Below, in pieces: positions 61,768-64,000 of a stretch of DNA of 64,000 nt; the first letter of the stretch is position 1; every line of letters begins with the position of its first letter. A program made the position numbers and the translations under genes. Origin of the DNA: JADGGV01 sp035715725. Lineage in GTDB: Bacteria > Gemmatimonadota > Gemmatimonadetes > Longimicrobiales > RSA9. The notes beneath the pieces are model-generated. The model was not told the origin of the DNA, made no database searches, and saw only the letters and a program-made list of their open reading frames with translations. The stretch covers positions 1 through 64,000 of the forward strand of contig DASTKT010000007.1 of assembly GCA_035715725.1 (NCBI GenBank). Reading direction: 5' to 3'.

Positions 61768-61897
61768 CGCTCGAGCCTGCCGCGGCGCCGGCCGCCGCTC
61801 AGCGGACAGCCGCCGCTCGGGCCCCGGGCGGCCGCTCTCGCCATTCCGCCGCCCCGGTTCCGCCGGCAGCATCCCGCGAACGCTGCCCGGACTCGAC

Positions 61898-63698
<1,801 letters not shown>

Positions 63699-63761
63699 TC
63701 GGGCAACACTTCGCCGGCGCCGGGGTAAGTTGTTGATGGGGTGGGGGGTGCGTTCGCGACG

Positions 63762-63791
63762 TTGACGCTGCGTCGGACGGGGTATTAGCAT
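63762..63791 (+). promoter_or_regulatory. Promoter of the last gene
   Basis: TTGACG (63762-63767), 18 bp, TAGCAT (63786-63791). It leaves a leader of about 115 nt before ATG 63914. Confidence 0.5.
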
Positions 63792-63913
63792 AGGGTACGG
63801 GGGTGTGCGGACTCGATTTGCCCCCATTCTGGCCCGTGTTTTCCCGTCCATTGGCATACAACTCGCGCGGTCGGCCGTCTCGTCTCCCTGCACCGCGGCG
63901 CTGGAGGAGTGAC

Positions 63914-64000
63914 ATGGTGATGCCGAGCGACACGCTGTACGGCACCTATCGATGTCCCGTCTGCGGGCACCGGGATGCGGCGGAGCTGCGCGCGGACGAC
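63914..64000 (+). CDS. Start of a zinc-ribbon protein (cut by window end)
   Basis: The first 29 residues of a protein beginning MVMPSDTLYGTYRCPVCGHR. The CPVCG knuckle suggests a zinc ribbon or rubredoxin-like domain. GGAGGAG lies 5-11 bp before ATG 63914. The rest lies outside the window, so no function is offered. Confidence 0.6.
   Translation, partial: MVMPSDTLYGTYRCPVCGHRDAAELRADD

Noticed and set aside
63699..63740. Terminator after gap
   Set aside because: An imperfect CAACACTT / AAGTTGTTG pairing around CGCCGGCG is visible, but it has mismatches and no T-run, so it was not listed.

Overview
The window is very GC-rich (about 70 percent by eye, with third codon positions almost all G or C) and densely coding. 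It looks like a chromosomal segment of a member of the Gemmatimonadota or a close relative. This is inferred from: a secreted protein resembling the GWxTD family; an ECF sigma factor followed by two proteins ending in AMPK-type glycogen-binding (CBM48/E-set) domains; many 4-bp start/stop overlaps; and promoters whose -10 box reads TANNTT, close to the TAnnTTTG box of Bacteroidota. No phage, insertion sequence, CRISPR array or rRNA was seen. There is one tRNA, tRNA-Leu(CAA).

Layout. 0.3-8.7 kb: a plus-strand run of VanZ-like protein, aspS, PhoH-like ATPase, PgpH-like c-di-AMP phosphodiesterase, ybeY, a DUF502 protein and an ABC1/UbiB-like kinase. 8.7-25.7 kb: acyl-CoA metabolism. It starts with a MeaB-type GTPase and a B12-dependent acyl-CoA mutase large subunit whose two substrate-selecting residues (Phe100, Gln218) match isobutyryl-CoA mutase rather than methylmalonyl-CoA mutase. 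A CNNM-type membrane protein and a methyltransferase separate it from the B12-binding small subunit. Then come a methylcrotonyl-CoA-carboxylase-like carboxyltransferase, a ClpP homologue with an altered triad, a CDP-alcohol phosphatidyltransferase, an AtuA / AtuA-related / methylglutaconyl-CoA-hydratase-like cluster with a catalytically dead alpha/beta hydrolase, recQ, an acyl-CoA dehydrogenase and RNase G/E. 25.8-29.7 kb: small proteins, rplU-rpmA with a clear terminator, and exported or membrane proteins of unknown role.

29.7-37.9 kb, minus strand: a beta-oxidation operon (aldehyde dehydrogenase, thiolase, PaaG-like isomerase, 3-hydroxyacyl-CoA dehydrogenase, enoyl-CoA hydratase, then a beta-lactamase-fold serine hydrolase and a small protein), a separately terminated enoyl-CoA hydratase, and a TetR regulator whose own promoter carries a palindromic operator at the predicted transcription start. 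38.0-41.2 kb: lipoprotein, NfeD, FloA, an unknown protein and the tRNA. 41.2-46.2 kb, minus strand: cupredoxin, DUF4142 lipoprotein, FeoA-like protein, and the ECF sigma / membrane-anchored CBM48 / exported CBM48 group, whose last member appears to start with CTG.

46.3-64 kb, plus strand: core metabolism and information genes. These are gltA-icd-pepA; a TonB-receptor-like protein with an intrinsic terminator inside its signal-peptide codons; yicC-gmk-rpoZ-coaBC-udg-dnaB; radA-ispD-tsaC-phosphatase-aroE; comF; gap; and the start of a zinc-ribbon protein cut by the window edge.

The most promising leads are the isobutyryl-CoA mutase assignment, the sigma/CBM48 system, the CTG start within a set of NTGA overlaps, the terminator inside a coding region, the pseudo-hydrolase, and the shared TANNTT promoter pattern with some leaderless starts.
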